This document shows positions 21,378 to 32,070 of a stretch of DNA of 64,000 nt, in pieces. Every line of letters starts with the position of its first letter. The stretch's first letter is position 1. Origin of the DNA: Cyanodermella asteris (Eukaryota > Ascomycota > Lecanoromycetes > Ostropales > Stictidaceae); contig UYJD01000011.1 of assembly GCA_900618795.1 (NCBI GenBank), forward strand, positions 433,053-497,052. The letters run 5' to 3'. Under the pieces are notes generated by a model. That model worked only from the letters and a program-made list of their open reading frames with translations. It searched no databases and had not been told where the DNA came from. The position numbers and the translations under genes were made by a program.

Positions 21378-22421
21378 CTACTTTGACCTGGATTCTATAA
21401 ACTCCACCACATGCTCCAAACACTCCTTCGCCGCCGGACACTTATCCCACGGAAACCCCACAAATCCATGCGGCTGTCCTGGATAAACCTTCACAACCGT
21501 CTCCGTCCCCGTAAGCATCCACTTGGTCCCCATGAAGATCGTATCATCAAAAAGCGGATCCATCGTCCCCACCGTAAACAAGGCCGGCGGCAAACTGGAC
21601 CCAAACCGTTTCAAATCCGCGTAAAAGGGACTCACTTCCGGTCGTTTCAAGAACCCGGGATCCATCTGATGTTGCGGCACAAACACGTCAATGTACTTTT
21701 TCATCACATCCCGAGGGAGAATGATCTCTTGTCCGAAATTCTTCCACGCGGGCAGTCCACTGAGGTCGTACGCTCCAAAATGCAGGATTACGCCTCTGAT
21801 CCCGAGGTAGGGTTGTGGGAGGGAGAGAAGGTGGAGGGCGGCGAGTACGGAGAGGTGACCTCCCGCGCTCTCTCCGGCGATGAATCGTAACGGTGCTCCG
21901 AAACGTTCTTCGGCATGTTGGGCTAGGTAATCCGCGACATCGTAGACGTCGTTTGGCCCCGCGGGAAACGGATGCTCCGGCGCGAGCCGGTACCCGACGC
22001 TCACGACCGTGACCCCCGCTGTCTCGGATAGGAATTTCAGTAACGGATCGAAATCGAGTTCGGACTGGAGAACCCATCCGCCGCCGTGGACGTGCATGAA
22101 CGTGCCGGCCGGCTTCTTTCCCCCTCCGTTCCCTGATGCGTCTTCCGATGTTGGCGGTGTGAATACTCGACATGGGATTTGACGATCGCTGTCCCGGGAG
22201 GGGATTTCGATGTTGGTTCCTTGCGGGAGGACGGTCCGTCCCGGAAGAGAGGTCTCGCCGTTTGCTCGCATTTCGCGGTATCTAGGAGCGCCGATCTCGT
22301 ACCAGCGGGCGCCGGATTGGGTTAGGGAGGTGAGTTGAGCATTGAAGGCGTGTGTTTCGGGCGTGATGGATGAGTCGGAGACGCGAGAGAGGTCGATTTG
22401 GATGTCGCTGGTGAGAACCAT
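21378..22421 (-). CDS. Alpha/beta-hydrolase of the hormone-sensitive lipase type
   Basis: A 347-residue single-exon protein. The oxyanion-hole motif HVHGGGWV is near residue 110, the nucleophile elbow GESAGGHLS near 185, the acid in GTMDPLFDD near 300 and the catalytic His in GQPHGFVGFP near 325. Together these place it in the HSL/bacterial class IV esterase family (arylesterase or arylacetamide-deacetylase-like). No signal peptide is present, so it should be cytosolic. It converges on the GST-oxygenase fusion with 221 bp between stop codons, which could indicate joint action on one substrate, though this is inference. The promoter has a TATA element and three evenly spaced repeats (see separate entries). 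Confidence 0.9.
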   Translation of the reverse strand: MVLTSDIQIDLSRVSDSSITPETHAFNAQLTSLTQSGARWYEIGAPRYREMRANGETSLPGRTVLPQGTNIEIPSRDSDRQIPCRVFTPPTSEDASGNGGGKKPAGTFMHVHGGGWVLQSELDFDPLLKFLSETAGVTVVSVGYRLAPEHPFPAGPNDVYDVADYLAQHAEERFGAPLRFIAGESAGGHLSVLAALHLLSLPQPYLGIRGVILHFGAYDLSGLPAWKNFGQEIILPRDVMKKYIDVFVPQHQMDPGFLKRPEVSPFYADLKRFGSSLPPALFTVGTMDPLFDDTIFMGTKWMLTGTETVVKVYPGQPHGFVGFPWDKCPAAKECLEHVVEFIESRSK

Positions 22422-22471
22422 GGTGGGCGATTGGTGGAGGGGTGGATGTCAAAGGCGATTGTACAGATATG

Positions 22472-22520
22472 ATGATACAGATGTGTTGGATATGATACAA
22501 CAGCAGTCAAGATGATACAG
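22472..22520. repeat. Three ATGATACA motifs at exact 20-bp spacing
   Basis: ATGATACAG at 22472-22480, ATGATACAA at 22492-22500 and ATGATACAG at 22512-22520. The spacing is exactly 20 bp, about two helical turns. They lie 50-100 bp upstream of the hydrolase ATG. In mRNA sense each reads UGUAUCAU. They may be a phased regulator-binding site or 5'-leader elements. Confidence 0.55.
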
Positions 22521-22547
22521 TAGCTCGGTGTTTCTGGGAAGCTGAAG

Positions 22548-22555
22548 CTTTTATA
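22548..22555 (-). promoter_or_regulatory. TATA box of the alpha/beta-hydrolase gene
   Basis: TATAAAAG on the minus strand, about 127 bp before the ATG at 22421. Transcription would then begin near the outermost 20-bp-spaced repeat. Confidence 0.4.
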
Positions 22556-23115
22556 CAAGAAGGGAAGATTGCCCTCCTAATGGAAGCAGAGAGAGGATGG
22601 GGGTTTGTTGAGACGGGGTGAGACAACACAGGTGGGGCGAGACGCCGGTGCAGGTGCGTGTTCTTTGCTCTCAACTATACCTGCTGGTCAACATGGTGGG
22701 GCGTCCAGAGCCATTTATACGCATGCGAGTTAGCAGAGCATCGCGAGGTTCGTCTTCAATTGGCATGTCGTTGTCGTCTACCTGGCCGAGGTTGAGTATT
22801 ATGTAAGTGTTGAGCTGGTCCTCTTGACCGAAGCATAACCACGAACCATGAACCAAGGCAAGCCAACATCGGAGACTGCCCGGCACCGTCCTGGAGACTT
22901 CTTTGGCAGGCATTGAAGAGCAATTGACTTTAGCGTGAGGTTCTCTGACTCTCACATAGATATAGACTGTTGGCGTTCTGCATTGCATCGGTGTTCAAGC
23001 CCAGGATTGGGCACCTCGGACTTTAATTGAGCGCTTCGACCAGACTGAGATCCATACGAAACAATCATCAAGGCAAGAAAGGATAGATCTAGCAATTGTA
23101 TCGAGCGAGCACACG

Positions 23116-24327
23116 ATGCCGGCGGTCGACCTGACCCCACGCGCCAATGCTCAAAGCACCTACCTTCCAGGCCGCACGGGAGCTCCCCAGAATAGCCACT
23201 ACCATCTATTCTATCTTACCGGCAACCCGGGCTGCATCGCCTACTATCATTCGTTCCTAACACTCCTTCAAGAAAAGCTACTCTCAGCCAAGGAAGACGT
23301 CTCACTCTCAATCTACGGCGAATCCTTTCCCAATTTCACCGACGAAAACCCAGCTTCGAGATCCGTCTTGAGTCTACGACAAGTGATCTCTCACGCTCAA
23401 GACCGACTCCTAAAGTACGCGCAGGCACAGCAGATAGCACTAGAACAGACGGCACCGACCAAGATCATCATTTCAGGACACAGCCTCGGCACGTATATTG
23501 GACTGGAGATTATCCGTTGGTGGCAGGAACAGGGTCCCGACAGCCCGGCAGCGAAGTCTATTGATATTGTAGGCTATCTAGGTCTCTGGTGTACCGTCAC
23601 CTGGCTCAGAAAAAGCCCAAGCGGACGTATTGCAAATGTAATTGTTTGCAATCTCCTAATGTGAGAATAGAAGCTTACCATTCGCAGCCTCTGGTGAACT
23701 TTCCAGGATATTTACAGGTCTTCTGTACGGCAGCGGAATATCTTGTCTGTTCGTTACCCAGAAACGTGCTTCTTCCAATTGTCAAGTGGTTTACCAAATT
23801 CCCGGATGATTCTGCGCAGATAACCTGTGATTTTTTGAGGTCGAGACGAGGCATTCGCCAGGCATTGTTCGTCTCGCTGCCGATGCGCATTTGGTATTGA
23901 CAGCTAATCATTTCAGGTATCTCGCACGAGACGAGCTGAATGAGATTGCTGAAGATCGATGGTCGGACGACATTTGGGGTACAGCAAACTCGTCCGCTAA
24001 GACACCAAAGATGGTCTTCCACTTCGGTGCAACCGATCACTGGGTGAGGCCACCGATAGTTCCCTATAGGACAACTTGCTGACTCTTTCGAGGTTGCGAA
24101 CGAGGTCAGAGATGAACTGATCGGTCTGCGCGGCCGCAAAGGCACAAGCGATTCCTGGAAACCAATCATGGAAGTCGATCAGCATGGCATTCCTCATGCC
24201 TTCTGCATAAGTGGGTGGTTTTGGTAATGCATTCATGCCTGTGATCGCTGATGTGTGAATAGATCACAGTTCCCTTTCGGCATCCATTGCAACCGACCAC
24301 CTATTGGCCATACTCGAAAGCGTGTAG
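23116..24327 (+). CDS. Lipid droplet-associated hydrolase (LDAH family)
   Basis: Five exons: 23116-23637, 23688-23866, 23917-24043, 24093-24210 and 24263-24327. The four introns are 49-52 nt, and the spliced product is 336 residues. The alpha/beta-hydrolase fold shows an N-terminal FYLTGNPGCIAYYHSFL block, the nucleophile elbow IISGHSLGTY, GRIAN and RSRRGIRQALYLARDEL, EDRWSDDIWG, and a C-terminal acid/His region (FHFGATDHWV; DQHGIPHAFC). This matches LDAH/YPR147C-type proteins that act at lipid droplets and have weak lipase or esterase activity. The last exon is the least certain. The gene ends 22 bp from the convergent DCP1 stop. Confidence 0.85.
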
Positions 24328-24349
24328 TTGCCGTCCGACGTCGGCCACC

Positions 24350-25309
24350 TCAAAACGGGGACTGCTGGTTGGTCTTTGCATTCTGGAACAGGCCGAGAAG
24401 ATGCTGTTGCTGACCGCCCAGTGCGGCGGCAGCGGGTTGGGGGTGAGCCTGTTGCAGAAATTGCTGCGGAAAAGAGTGCTGTTGGAGAGCTGCTTGATGA
24501 GGCAGTTGCTGCTGTGCTTGGGATGGTTGGGATGGGTTGTGAAGGACGCTGGACGGCATTCCAGCCATGGCGAAGGCGTTACCGGGCGACTGGACGTAGA
24601 GCGGGTTGGGCATGTGAGCGTAGCTGTGAGGTGATTGGATGCTACCGCCTGGCGCGTTGAAGCTCGCGAGCCTCGAAGTGCCATCCTGTTGTTGCTGTTG
24701 CCCGAAAGATTGGTTAACTGGCGGTGACTGGTCGAAGGCGCCATCATGATTCTGCCCGAAGTGGTGTTGCTGGCCTTCAATCTGCCATAGCAGCCTGGCT
24801 TTCTGAGCCGTGTCCATGGCTTCCTTCAACTTCTGCGTGAACTCTTTTGGCTGATGTGCCGTGGACGAAGGTTCGGGTTCGGAGAAGATCCAGATCCCAT
24901 ACACCTGTGGCTCTCCCTGCGCGTCGTCCTTCTGGAAGATGATTAGCTCGTCGGTGAACTCGACCTCGTCGTTGTGGCCCAGCTCGAAATTGAAGTTCTC
25001 CAGCCCTCGCCGATTCAGACACACAACCTTGTAGCGTGCGATCGACTCGTGATTGCCGGCCAACTGGCATATGAATATAGACCCTTCAATCCCACTCTTC
25101 TCCCATTGCTGCGATTCCGAGGCAAAAAGGTAGACGACGGAATAGTGCGCGCGGTAGACGATATTGACAACCTCGTTGTCATACCTATACAGGACGTTCA
25201 GGTTGAGGTTGCGAGTCAACGCATCTTCCTCGTCAGCAGCCGCGGCAGCTTCGAAAGCTGACGCGTTCAACGAGCCGGTGTGCTGGTGTTTGGCTTTGCG
25301 CGGTGCCAT
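24350..25309 (-). CDS. DCP1: mRNA-decapping enzyme subunit 1
   Basis: A 319-residue single-exon protein starting at the ATG at 25309 (MAPRKAKHQH); the longer open frame upstream is not supported. An EVH1-like fold spans about residues 30-165, with NLNVLYRYDNEVVNIVYRAH, a VVYLFASESQQWEK segment, GSIFICQLAG and YGIWIFSEPE. The C-terminal half is Gln/Pro-rich and low-complexity (SFGQQQQQDG, QAALQQHSFPQQFLQQ), typical of P-body proteins. Dcp1 activates Dcp2 in 5'-cap removal and mRNA decay. The short gap to the neighbouring stop implies overlapping 3' UTRs. Confidence 0.93.
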   Translation of the reverse strand: MAPRKAKHQHTGSLNASAFEAAAAADEEDALTRNLNLNVLYRYDNEVVNIVYRAHYSVVYLFASESQQWEKSGIEGSIFICQLAGNHESIARYKVVCLNRRGLENFNFELGHNDEVEFTDELIIFQKDDAQGEPQVYGIWIFSEPEPSSTAHQPKEFTQKLKEAMDTAQKARLLWQIEGQQHHFGQNHDGAFDQSPPVNQSFGQQQQQDGTSRLASFNAPGGSIQSPHSYAHMPNPLYVQSPGNAFAMAGMPSSVLHNPSQPSQAQQQLPHQAALQQHSFPQQFLQQAHPQPAAAALGGQQQHLLGLFQNAKTNQQSPF

Positions 25310-26066
25310 GTTGGCATGTCGAGTCCAATGCGAGAGGCGGCGGTCGTGAAGTTTGTGCGAGGTGTGACAAGACAGACGACGACCTCGACGGAGCGACAGC
25401 CGACGTATGCAGCAGGAGGTGATGAGGATAAGTGTCCAACTGCGACGCCGACGGCACGAGGCTATACAGAGTGTCGATTGCTCCCAGTTGAGGAAAGACT
25501 CGGAGCTCACTAAGTACACTACACCACATGTCGTCACCGCACGCTGAGCTTCGCGCTGCTGCAAATTCGAGAAACTCATTCGCTAGCAGATACCTGCAAC
25601 TTGTCTCCTCTACTCCCCCGTCTTCTCCAGCCCCGTACTCTACGCGTTCCTTGTGCGTGTGTCCGTTCAATGCAATCGCTTTCCTTGCCCCATCCACTGC
25701 ATATTCGTGCCCCGCAGCACTGCGCCTCTCTTCGTCTAGAACCCTGTGAGCCTGGTCTCCTGCGCCGGGATACCTTGGCCACATTCCCTCGAGACCCTTG
25801 GACACTGAGTCTCTCAGTTGCTTGCGAGCGTGACCGCTGTCTCAAGCTCACGTGCCTTGAAGAATTTGGCTCCTTCTTGCTATCTGAGCTATCTCCTGCC
25901 ACGTCTACGCCTTGCAGCTGTCCGTCTACTCCTGGACCAAGGGTTGTGCCTGCAAATTGCCCATTCGCTCTTACCTTCAAGCGGCGTGGTCTCTTCTTTA
26001 AATCATGCTGCCGTCCGCGGAACTTCTTCCCAGCTATCAGCGATAGCATCACCAGGTTAGCAGGAT
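25310..26066. other. Divergent promoter region, DCP1/inositol 5-phosphatase
   Basis: About 760 bp. The 25600-25990 part is strongly pyrimidine-rich on the plus strand, consistent with a 5' leader of the phosphatase gene. The long antisense open frames here are compositional and not treated as genes. Confidence 0.55.
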
Positions 26067-28981
26067 ATGGATAACTCCGAGACATCCGCCAAGCCCTCCG
26101 TGGCAGGAAGTACCTCTTCCTTGGGAATCCCCGGTGGATATCCCGACACTCTTATCGAGACGCAGACTTCGCTCAATCGGGCCGTCTGGGATCGACGGGC
26201 TGAGTACTGCCATGCCAAAACTATACGGGTCAAGGTCGGCACTTGGAATGTTGCGGCAAGCCCAGGCGTGGAGAAGGATCTGGGCGGTTGGTTCGTCCAC
26301 GGCAAAGGCGTCTCCGAAGCTCTATCGGGGCTGAACATTGAGGAAAACCAGAGTATCGAAGGCATACACGACCAGGAGTCGCGCAGCACGCCAACTCAGT
26401 CGACTTTGCCCATGAACGACCCAGGAATGCTGCCAAAAGACAAAGACATCAGCCTATATGTACTGGGACTTCAAGAAATAGTAGACGTGTCGTCCCCAGT
26501 CGAAGCAATGCGGCCCTATCACGACCGGGCTCCGTCGGAGCGGTGGAAGAGTGCTTTGTTGAACGCTTTGCCCAAGGGGTACTCCCTGATTGCAGAACAG
26601 CAATTGGTGGGCATGTACATACTCATCTACGCCGCCCATGACGTCGCTTCGACCATATCAAATGTCAGCTGCAGATCGGTTGGCACTGGGCTGATGGGCT
26701 ACATGGGCAACAAGGGAGCGACGGTGGTGAGACTTGTCATCGGCGAGACGACCAGGGTTGTCTTCATCAACAGTCATCTTTCCGCTGGTGCAGAAAAGGC
26801 CAATATGGAGCGACGCAATTGGGATGCAGCACAGGTGGTCGAACGAACACGATTTGACGCACTGGATCATGGGCACGGAGTTGTTGATGAGGTCGAGGAG
26901 ACGATCGGTGATGAGGATTTCTGCTTTTGGTTCGGCGACTTGAATTACAGGCTTGCGGACCTTCCCGGGAACGATATCCGTCGTCTGCTGATGTTGCATA
27001 CCAAAGAGCAATATGAAAGGGACAAGCAAAAGGGCCAAGTTCCACAAACGGACGAGGGCAAGACAGAAACGACCGAGTCTGGAGAGACGACGACGCAGAC
27101 GCAGAATGGTGAGGTTTACGAGATCGACCCCGACCAGGACCCTTCCTCTGTACAAACTACAATCGCTTCGTTGCTTCCGCATGACGAGCTACACGACCAA
27201 ATTCGAAAGAAGGCTGTGTTCAGTGACGGCTGGCAAGAGGGTAAGATCCGGTTCATGCCCACCTACAAGTACGACGTTGGCAGCGTTGGCATGTTCGACA
27301 GCAGCGAGAAGAGAAGGGCGCCGAGTTGGTGTGATCGGATTTTGTACCGCACACGCAAACACTATGAGGAATACCAAGCCTCCAAGTCAGCAATCCAGGA
27401 GGTGAAAGCCAAGACCGACGACTCTGCAACAGAAACGCTCCCTGCGCCGGCGAGCTACGAATACGACCCGGACGAGGATGCCGAGGATCCAGTGACTGAC
27501 GAACCAGGTCATGGGCAGGATGTGACCACAAAGTCTGGATTTACCGACAGCATTGAACTGGAGTACTACACCTCACACCAACGAGTACTTTCCTCCGACC
27601 ACAAGCCTTTGAATGCTGTATTTCAGTTGACGTACCAGGCCGTCGATCCCAAGAAGAAGGCCGCAGTATATGCAGAGGTCGCTAAAGAGTTCGATCGCAT
27701 GGAGAACGAGTCCCGACCATCTTTGACAGTGGCTGTCGACACGGCCGAGGGCAAGTCCACCGACGAACTGATTGATTTTGGCGCTATCCGTTTTGACGAC
27801 GCTGCGTCCCGAACGGTCACCATTGCCAATACTGGCCGTAACTCGGCGACATTTGCCTTTACCAACGATACGCCATGGCTCCACGTTTCTTGCGACGTGG
27901 CACCAGAACAGAGCACCTCCTCGCAGGTGTCCCAGTCTGAATATCGAATCGAACCGGGCGATGCCCTCACCGCCACCGTGACGGCTCATGTCCGTAGCCC
28001 GGCAGATGTTCGTGCACTCAACGGCCAGTCCTCAACAGCGCTGGAGGATGTCCTTGTCCTACGCGTTTCTGGAGGCCGCGATCATTTCCTTACAATCCGA
28101 GCCAAGTGGCTAAAGTCCTGCTTCGGAATGTCGATGGCTCAGCTGATTCGCACGCCTGATGGAGGGATCCGTAATGCTGAGGACGTCTCAAACACGGCTC
28201 CTGTCAAGTGTTCTGCCCCGCGTGAGCTCTTCAAACTTACAGAAGCACTCGAGGCGAACTTGGAACGTGCGGTAGCAGAATGGGTAAAGATCTCCAAGTG
28301 AGTCGGAAGATGAGATGCTGACGCTTTCAGGGTATGACCGGCTATCTAAGCAAGAAGACCGCACCCTGGGACACGAACGGCTGGCCACTGGATTCGACGA
28401 CATGGATTTGGCGGGAAAGGCTCAGACATCAGGCAATTCAAAATATCCACGACGCCCTAGACAACGGACAGCAACTCGATGCCGAGATGCAACTAGATTG
28501 CGCGCAGAAGGTCGAAATCTTCGCTGAAGTGCTGGTTCATTTCCTGGACAGTCTGGACGACGGCATCGTGACCGAGGGAGCCTGGGCGCAGATACGCAAT
28601 CTCATCGTCGACTGGGAGAAGGCTAAGAAGAAGCTCGATGACGACGCGAAAAGAGTGCAAATCCTCGAAATCATATCGGCAAGCACACCCCACAATGTTT
28701 CGTTCACGCTAATCACCGTCATGGTGAAGCGAATCGTAGCAGAAATCTCCGCAACCGCAGGACACGCAGCAGCATCCAAAGGAGACGGAGTCGGGGTCAG
28801 CGCAGATCCCAAGCACGAATCAGAAAAGAGAAAGGGCCTGCACGCGGCATACATTCAAGTCCTACAACAGGTAATGTTCCGACCGCACGAGAACAAGGTC
28901 CTCGATAAGGAGGGGAAGAAGGATGCAGCGCGCAAGGCATTGGTTTTGGAGCTCTTTATTGAAGAGGGAACGACCAACTAG
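26067..28981 (+). CDS. OCRL/INPP5B-type inositol polyphosphate 5-phosphatase with ASH-RhoGAP-like tail
   Basis: Two exons, 26067-28283 and 28331-28981, with a 47-nt intron (GTAAAG donor, GCTGAC branch, TTTCAG acceptor). The product is 955 residues. The 5-phosphatase domain (about 50-530) contains KVGTWNVAA, FINSHLSAG, FWFGDLNYRL (about 290), RRAPSWCDRILYR (about 418) and SSDHKPLNAVF, the signature motifs of the family. An ASH-like beta domain follows (FGAIRFDDAASRTVTIANTG). The second exon encodes a RhoGAP-like helical domain (VEIFAEVLVHFLDSL, HNVSFTLITVMVKRI). Such enzymes remove the 5-phosphate of PtdIns(4,5)P2 at endosomes and Golgi. The arginine finger of active RhoGAPs is not obvious. 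Confidence 0.92.
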
Positions 28982-29416
28982 ACGTCCTTAAGGTTGGCTT
29001 CCTGATATTGGATCCTTAATGTTGTTGGGTATGCCTTTTGATTGAGGGAAAGGAGTCTCGCAAACGGGTCGGAGAAAAGACTGGGATACACTGCCCTCCA
29101 CAGGGTTCGTCGCTGTTACCACTGTACCGTTGTATTCGGCTGTCGGCGTAGCTGCTGCAGCTTTAATCGAGCTCACACGTCACAAGACAAGCTCTTGTCA
29201 TGGTAGCAGGGCCCGGACCGGGTGGACTTGTTGAAATCGTGATTGCCTGTGAGACTGTAGTGGAGCTTTGCAGCACCGAGGTCAAATTTCCTCCTCGCAT
29301 GAAGTCAGCTCGAGGCGAAACAAGCAAAAGCTGAAAGCCAGGGTCCCACGCTGTGTGTGACTTTCGTGCTGACAGATAGGGTGGCCTTGTGGTGGGCTCG
29401 TGAGAGACAAGATCGT
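28982..29416. other. Intergenic region between convergent genes
   Basis: About 435 bp between the 5-phosphatase and cyclin H stop codons. No gene or repeat is recognised; it presumably holds both 3' UTRs and terminators. Confidence 0.6.
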
Positions 29417-30493
29417 TCACTTGCCTGGCTTTTGCAGTGCAGGGCCGAACGGATCCTCTACCTGGCCATTCTCGGTCTTCAATTTCTTGGAAGGATGGCC
29501 GTTTGCACCATTGGGATCAGGATCTCGCTTTTGCGCAGCGTTCAGCTCCACAAGATCGCTAGTCTCCGGGTTCGTACATAGCTTGAGTTTCTGGTTAAGC
29601 CGTTTAATTTCGGCATCTGCGGCCTGGTTGAGTTCGGCATCTTTCGCCAGCAACTTGGCGCAGCCTTTTATTTCGGCCTTGATGTCACTCTGCTGGTCAT
29701 CGGAGAGGCTCGAAAGTACACAGCGTAGGTACAAAACTGCCAGTCGCTCGTCAACGTTGAACAGAGCGCCCAGCCAGATCTGCGGCGGCGTGTAGAGGAG
29801 AAATGCGTCACTAAGCAAGGCAGACGTCTTCAGGATGTCCCTGACCTGCTGGATCGCTGCCGCGACCTTCTCTTGCCATCTCTGGCCATGTATACCCAGC
29901 ATCTCGTTTTGCAGCTCTGTAGCATTGGTTACCGGAGCTTGGCCAAGGCCAATCTCCAAGAGCATCATGTAGCCTCCCTCACAAGCACGAACCGGAGTAC
30001 GAACGTCAAAGGCAAACCTATTACCCTGAGCCAATTTGAACTCCGGCGCCACAATAGCCTGCTCCTGCTTGCCCGACTTTTGTGCAAAATGCCCAAGATC
30101 CAAGACAAGCCCGTTCGCCTTGGCCGCCAGAAACACCGCAGAAGCAACCATCTTCGACGGCGGGTACTCCATGCACGACGCCGTGATGTAGAACCGCTTC
30201 AGGAACTGCACCGCAGACGTCTTGACCGGCGTGGCGAGCGTAATCTTCAGGAAATCGATCAGGTCGATTGCCCGCTGGCAGTTCTTACGGACCAGCAGCA
30301 ACTCCTCCGCGGCCGTCAGCGGCTCGATGGGGTGTTTGAGGACTGCCTCGACTCGCTTGGCAGCGGCGGAGACGTTGGCTTGCCGTGCTGCGGCGAGTGA
30401 GGCTGGGCTGAAGGACCATAGTCGATATTGGGAGGAGCTGCGGTAGACATCGTCTTCGCTCAGGAAGGTTGGGGCGGCAGTTGAGGAGCCCAT
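29417..30493 (-). CDS. CCL1: Cyclin H, regulatory subunit of the CDK-activating kinase in TFIIH
   Basis: A 358-residue single-exon protein starting at the ATG at 30493 (MGSSTAAPTFLSEDDVYR); five codons further upstream the frame begins with TTG. The N-terminal SEDDVYRSSSQYRLWSFSP motif is characteristic of cyclin H/Mcs2/Ccl1. A cyclin box follows (LIDFLKITLATPVKTSAVQF, FLKRFYITASCMEYPP, ASAVFLAAKAN), then a second cyclin fold. The C-terminus is Lys-rich (PSKKLKTENGQ). Ccl1 partners Kin28/CDK7 to phosphorylate the RNA polymerase II C-terminal domain. Its length is normal. Confidence 0.9.
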   Translation of the reverse strand: MGSSTAAPTFLSEDDVYRSSSQYRLWSFSPASLAAARQANVSAAAKRVEAVLKHPIEPLTAAEELLLVRKNCQRAIDLIDFLKITLATPVKTSAVQFLKRFYITASCMEYPPSKMVASAVFLAAKANGLVLDLGHFAQKSGKQEQAIVAPEFKLAQGNRFAFDVRTPVRACEGGYMMLLEIGLGQAPVTNATELQNEMLGIHGQRWQEKVAAAIQQVRDILKTSALLSDAFLLYTPPQIWLGALFNVDERLAVLYLRCVLSSLSDDQQSDIKAEIKGCAKLLAKDAELNQAADAEIKRLNQKLKLCTNPETSDLVELNAAQKRDPDPNGANGHPSKKLKTENGQVEDPFGPALQKPGK

Positions 30494-32070
30494 CGTGGTG
30501 ATTCTCAAGGACGGCGGGCGTGCTGGAGATCGGGCGGCGCACGGTGCGACGCGAGAGGGAGCTTGCCGGACTGCATAAAGTGGTTCTCGTTCTCAGGACT
30601 GCGTCTGCAGGTCGATGTCTCGTAGTTGGAGCACTCAGAGGTGGACTTCCAGGATGGAGGCAGCGGAGTGCGCGGAGCTCGATTCCGGGGTTGAAGTGAG
30701 CTCCGGATTCTCGGCGAGTTGGGACCATCTTGACCCCAAACAAAATCGCAAACGAAGCACGAGCATCCTGTTCTGTAATCTCCCCCGAGGATCGTGAAGA
30801 TTCGAGCGTCGCGACATGCAGCTGAGATCGCCTCTGTATGTCTGTGGGCCGTGGGGACCGCCAGTCCTGTAATCTCGCAAAACTTGGTATGCGGGCCTCT
30901 GATGCCAACCATCCAAACGTCTTCTGACTGCGATCCAAAGCTTCAAACTCAAGTCCGATGCTTTTCGGGCGCTTCTCGGCCGAGTGCCTGATTTTCCAGG
31001 GATAATTCAGGTTCCGATACGAGATATACGCCGTCTACAAAGGATCATTGCTTCAGAACGGCGAGAACTGTGCCTTGTGCTCCCTACTTTTTGTGCACAG
31101 CGAATCTGACAAGCTCGATGCTGCAACTCCAGAAATATTCCAACAACCAAGGACGCAAATTCAGAGCTCCCCAGCTGCAGTCTCACCTAGCAATTTCGGT
31201 CCGGCGAAGCTGCGTCCGAGACGTCTCTCGTCTCTCGTCACCCAACCGCAAGGCAGCTTCGACAGCTCACCAGCCCGGAAGATCGGTGCAGGTCGACAGC
31301 TACCAGCTGGCATCGCCTCACTGCGAAACTCCGCTTTATGCAGGGGCGACAGCGGGAGAGTCTTGCTTGCATTCGTGTTCTTCGTGTTGACTGGTGAAGT
31401 TCAAGTCTTGTAGGCATGTCTCGGACGATCATTACTCCATGAGACGTGCCAAACTGACCTCCTGTACGTCCAGCTTAACTGCCACCAGCGTGCTGTCTTC
31501 GTGATGTGTTGTTGAAACCTCGTTCTTCAGCTCTTGTAGTGTCCAGCACTGCTACAAATCGTCATGAGCTGTGTCCTGAGCTGTTTGACGCCAGTTGTGT
31601 TGTCAAGTCGCTTTACTGGCTACCTCAGCGTGGAAGTCTGTTCGTAACTTTGTTGTGCCAGCCTGACGAATCCTTTACTCAACCAGGTTTCGCTTGCAGC
31701 AGCTCTCCTGAACTCTGCGTTGGTGAGCTCTGTGGGCCTGTATCGTCTTCCTCGCCACCTGCAACTCAACCTGCACGCAGTCAACGTGCAGAAAAGAAAG
31801 ACATACCGCCAGCGTTCCAGCATCTTCGACATGACGTTGAGCAGTGCAACGCTTTGCGAGCCTGTCGAGTCCAAAAGTCCTTTCTCCAAAGCTTGGTCTT
31901 GCAGTTGAGAATTTAGCTATAAGTATTCCCTCATTCCCCTATTTTTTACTTCCATCATCAGCACAACAATCACTCAAACAATCAGCACTTGCTTCAGTCT
32001 TCAGACTTGCATCTCAAAGCCCCTCGCTTCACAACAATTCCAGACCTCAAACCTCTTCTTCCAATTCAGA
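30494..32070. other. Long divergent intergenic region, cyclin H/hydrophobin
   Basis: About 1.6 kb. The open frames here (for example 30.3-30.9 kb minus, 31.0-31.4 kb plus) lack family resemblance and have frame-independent composition. The hydrophobin leader at 31925-32070 is AC- and pyrimidine-rich, typical of highly expressed fungal genes. Confidence 0.55.
31917..31923 (+). promoter_or_regulatory. TATA-like element of the hydrophobin gene
   Basis: TATAAGT lies about 150 bp before the ATG at 32071 and is followed by a CAA-rich leader (CAACAATCACTCAAACAATC). Plausible core promoter; sequence only. Confidence 0.4.

Larger units (their letters stand above)
22422..23115. other. Divergent promoter region, hydrolase/LDAH
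   Basis: About 690 bp between two divergent start codons. It contains the 20-bp-phased repeats and TATA element of the hydrolase. No other gene is supported. Confidence 0.6.

Noticed and set aside
30285-30952. Overlapping open frames upstream of cyclin H
   Set aside because: No start context, splice pattern or family similarity; all frames in this GC-rich promoter are open for similar lengths.
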